Shown: positions 63,194 through 64,000 of the stretch, in pieces
Layout of the letters: every line of letters begins with the position of its first letter
How positions within the stretch are numbered: the stretch's first letter is position 1
Translations under genes and position numbers: made by a program
Notes under the pieces: generated by a model
The model's database searches: none
What the model was told of the DNA's origin: nothing
What the model saw: only the letters and a program-made list of their open reading frames with translations
NCBI RefSeq assembly: GCF_037948395.1
Contig: NZ_CP149940.1
Coordinates: 2,356,001-2,420,000, forward strand
Reading direction: 5' to 3'
DNA from: Serratia nevei
GTDB lineage: Bacteria; Pseudomonadota; Gammaproteobacteria; Enterobacterales; Enterobacteriaceae
DNA length: 64,000 nucleotides

Positions 63194-64000
63194 ATGCGTT
63201 TATCCACATTGGTGCTGGCGATCGGCATGGCGCTGGGCTCGCAGGCACAGGCAGCAGAAACCCAACCTCACGCCGACCATAGCGCGCTGCCCAGCGGCCA
63301 GGCGAAGGAGGCTACCGTGACCGGTGAAGCCAATCAGCACGACAAGCAAAAGACTCAGAATCCGTTCTTCTATCAAAGCCGTCTGCCGTTCCAGGCGCCG
63401 CCGTTCAACCTGATCAAGGAGAGCGACTACGCGCCGGCGATCGAGGCGGGCATCAAGCAAAAGCGGGAAGAGGTGGAGAAGATCGCCAACAACCCGGCCA
63501 AGCCTAATTTCAAGAATACCTTCGTGGCGCTGGAGCAGGCCGGTTCGCTGCTGACGCGGGTGATGAACGTGTTCGGCGCCATGACCTCGGCCAACACCAG
63601 CGACGCGCTGCAGAAACTGGATGAAGAAACCTCGCCGAAGCTGGCGGCATTGAACGACGACATCATGCTCAACGGCAAGCTGTTCGCTCGCATCAAGGCC
63701 ATCTATCAGGATCGCGATGCGCTGAAGCTGGATCCGGAATCGCGCCGGCTGGTGGAAGTGACCTACAAGAACTTCGAGCTGGCGGGCGCCAACCTGTCGG
63801 ACGCCGACAAGGCCAAGCTGAAGGCGCTGAACCAGGAAGCGGCGACGCTGAGCACCCAGTTCACCAACAAACTGCTGGCGGCGAGCAAGAACGGCGCGCT
63901 GGCGATAACCGATCCGGCGAAGCTGGACGGCCTGTCGGAAGGCGAACTGGCTGCGGCGGCCCAGGCGGCCGCCGAACGCAAGCTGGAGAAACAGTGGCTG
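63194..64000 (+). CDS. dcp: Peptidyl-dipeptidase Dcp, 5' part (runs off the window)
   Basis: The first 269 codons of an M3-family metallopeptidase. A signal peptide (MRLSTLVLAIGMALGSQAQA) is present, followed by the N-terminal helical region typical of Dcp (NPFFYQSRLPFQAPPFNLI). The HEXXH zinc site lies beyond the window. The ATG at 63194 follows GGAGGAG with a long spacing; a TTG one codon earlier is possible. Dcp removes C-terminal dipeptides from peptides. In E. coli it neighbours ydfG. Confidence 0.9.
   Translation, partial: MRLSTLVLAIGMALGSQAQAAETQPHADHSALPSGQAKEATVTGEANQHDKQKTQNPFFYQSRLPFQAPPFNLIKESDYAPAIEAGIKQKREEVEKIANNPAKPNFKNTFVALEQAGSLLTRVMNVFGAMTSANTSDALQKLDEETSPKLAALNDDIMLNGKLFARIKAIYQDRDALKLDPESRRLVEVTYKNFELAGANLSDADKAKLKALNQEAATLSTQFTNKLLAASKNGALAITDPAKLDGLSEGELAAAAQAAAERKLEKQWL

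Overview
The window is a gene-dense, GC-rich piece of an enterobacterial chromosome. Gene content and protein similarity point to Serratia, most likely S. marcescens: an ampR-ampC pair whose beta-lactamase has the S. marcescens AmpC layout, and gene order that follows the Escherichia coli terminus region (dtpA-nth-rsx-ydgK-ydgJ-add-malYXI, ydgA-manA-fumC-tus, ynfM-ynfL-mlc-bioD2-clcB, ynfD-ynfB-ynfA, ydfG, dcp) with many local insertions. No prophage, insertion sequence, tRNA, rRNA or CRISPR array was seen. A tus gene with a Ter-like site places the window near the replication terminus.

Layout. 1-4.3 kb: a prolyl oligopeptidase and the peptide permease dtpA. 4.3-12.8 kb: nth and the rsx electron-transport genes on the minus strand, interrupted between rsxC and rsxD by a plus-strand Rob-like AraC regulator with its own marbox-like promoter; ydgK lies upstream. 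13-18.8 kb: ydgJ, a bile-acid-family symporter, a small ATPase, add, and a DeoR regulator divergent from a coupled nudK-DUF4406 pair. 18.8-22.9 kb: malYX and malI with two MalI operators. 22.9-27.3 kb: two successive divergent LysR / serine-beta-lactamase-fold modules (ampR-ampC, then an unnamed pair). 27.3-33.3 kb: ydgA, manA, a small exported protein, fumC and a peroxiredoxin-like gene. 33.4-36.5 kb: a LysR and a WYL regulator, a VOC protein, tus and its Ter-like operator. 36.7-40 kb: a long GH3 beta-N-acetylglucosaminidase-type enzyme and a DigH-like lipoprotein. 40-46.8 kb: ynfM/ynfL, mlc, bioD2, a DUF2938/MerR pair and clcB. 46.9-50.3 kb: an osmoprotectant ABC transporter of the OsmU type. 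50.8-55 kb: a DHA2 exporter, ynfD, ynfB, ynfA, ydfG and an acetyltransferase. 55.2-59.2 kb: fecIRA with a Fur box but without fecBCDE. 59.6-64 kb: guaD behind a sigma54-type promoter, an MFS/LysR pair and the 5' part of dcp.

How the parts fit. Rsx is a membrane electron-transfer complex that in E. coli, with RseC, keeps SoxR reduced. A MarA/SoxS/Rob-family regulator inside that operon is therefore the most suggestive arrangement here. Other themes are carbon regulation (mlc, malI, a CRP-like site at add), cell-wall turnover and beta-lactam response (ampC/ampR, GH3, DigH-like), nitrogen scavenging (guaD), iron signalling (fec) and osmotic stress (osm). All statements rest on reading the sequence and on family knowledge; no database search was run.
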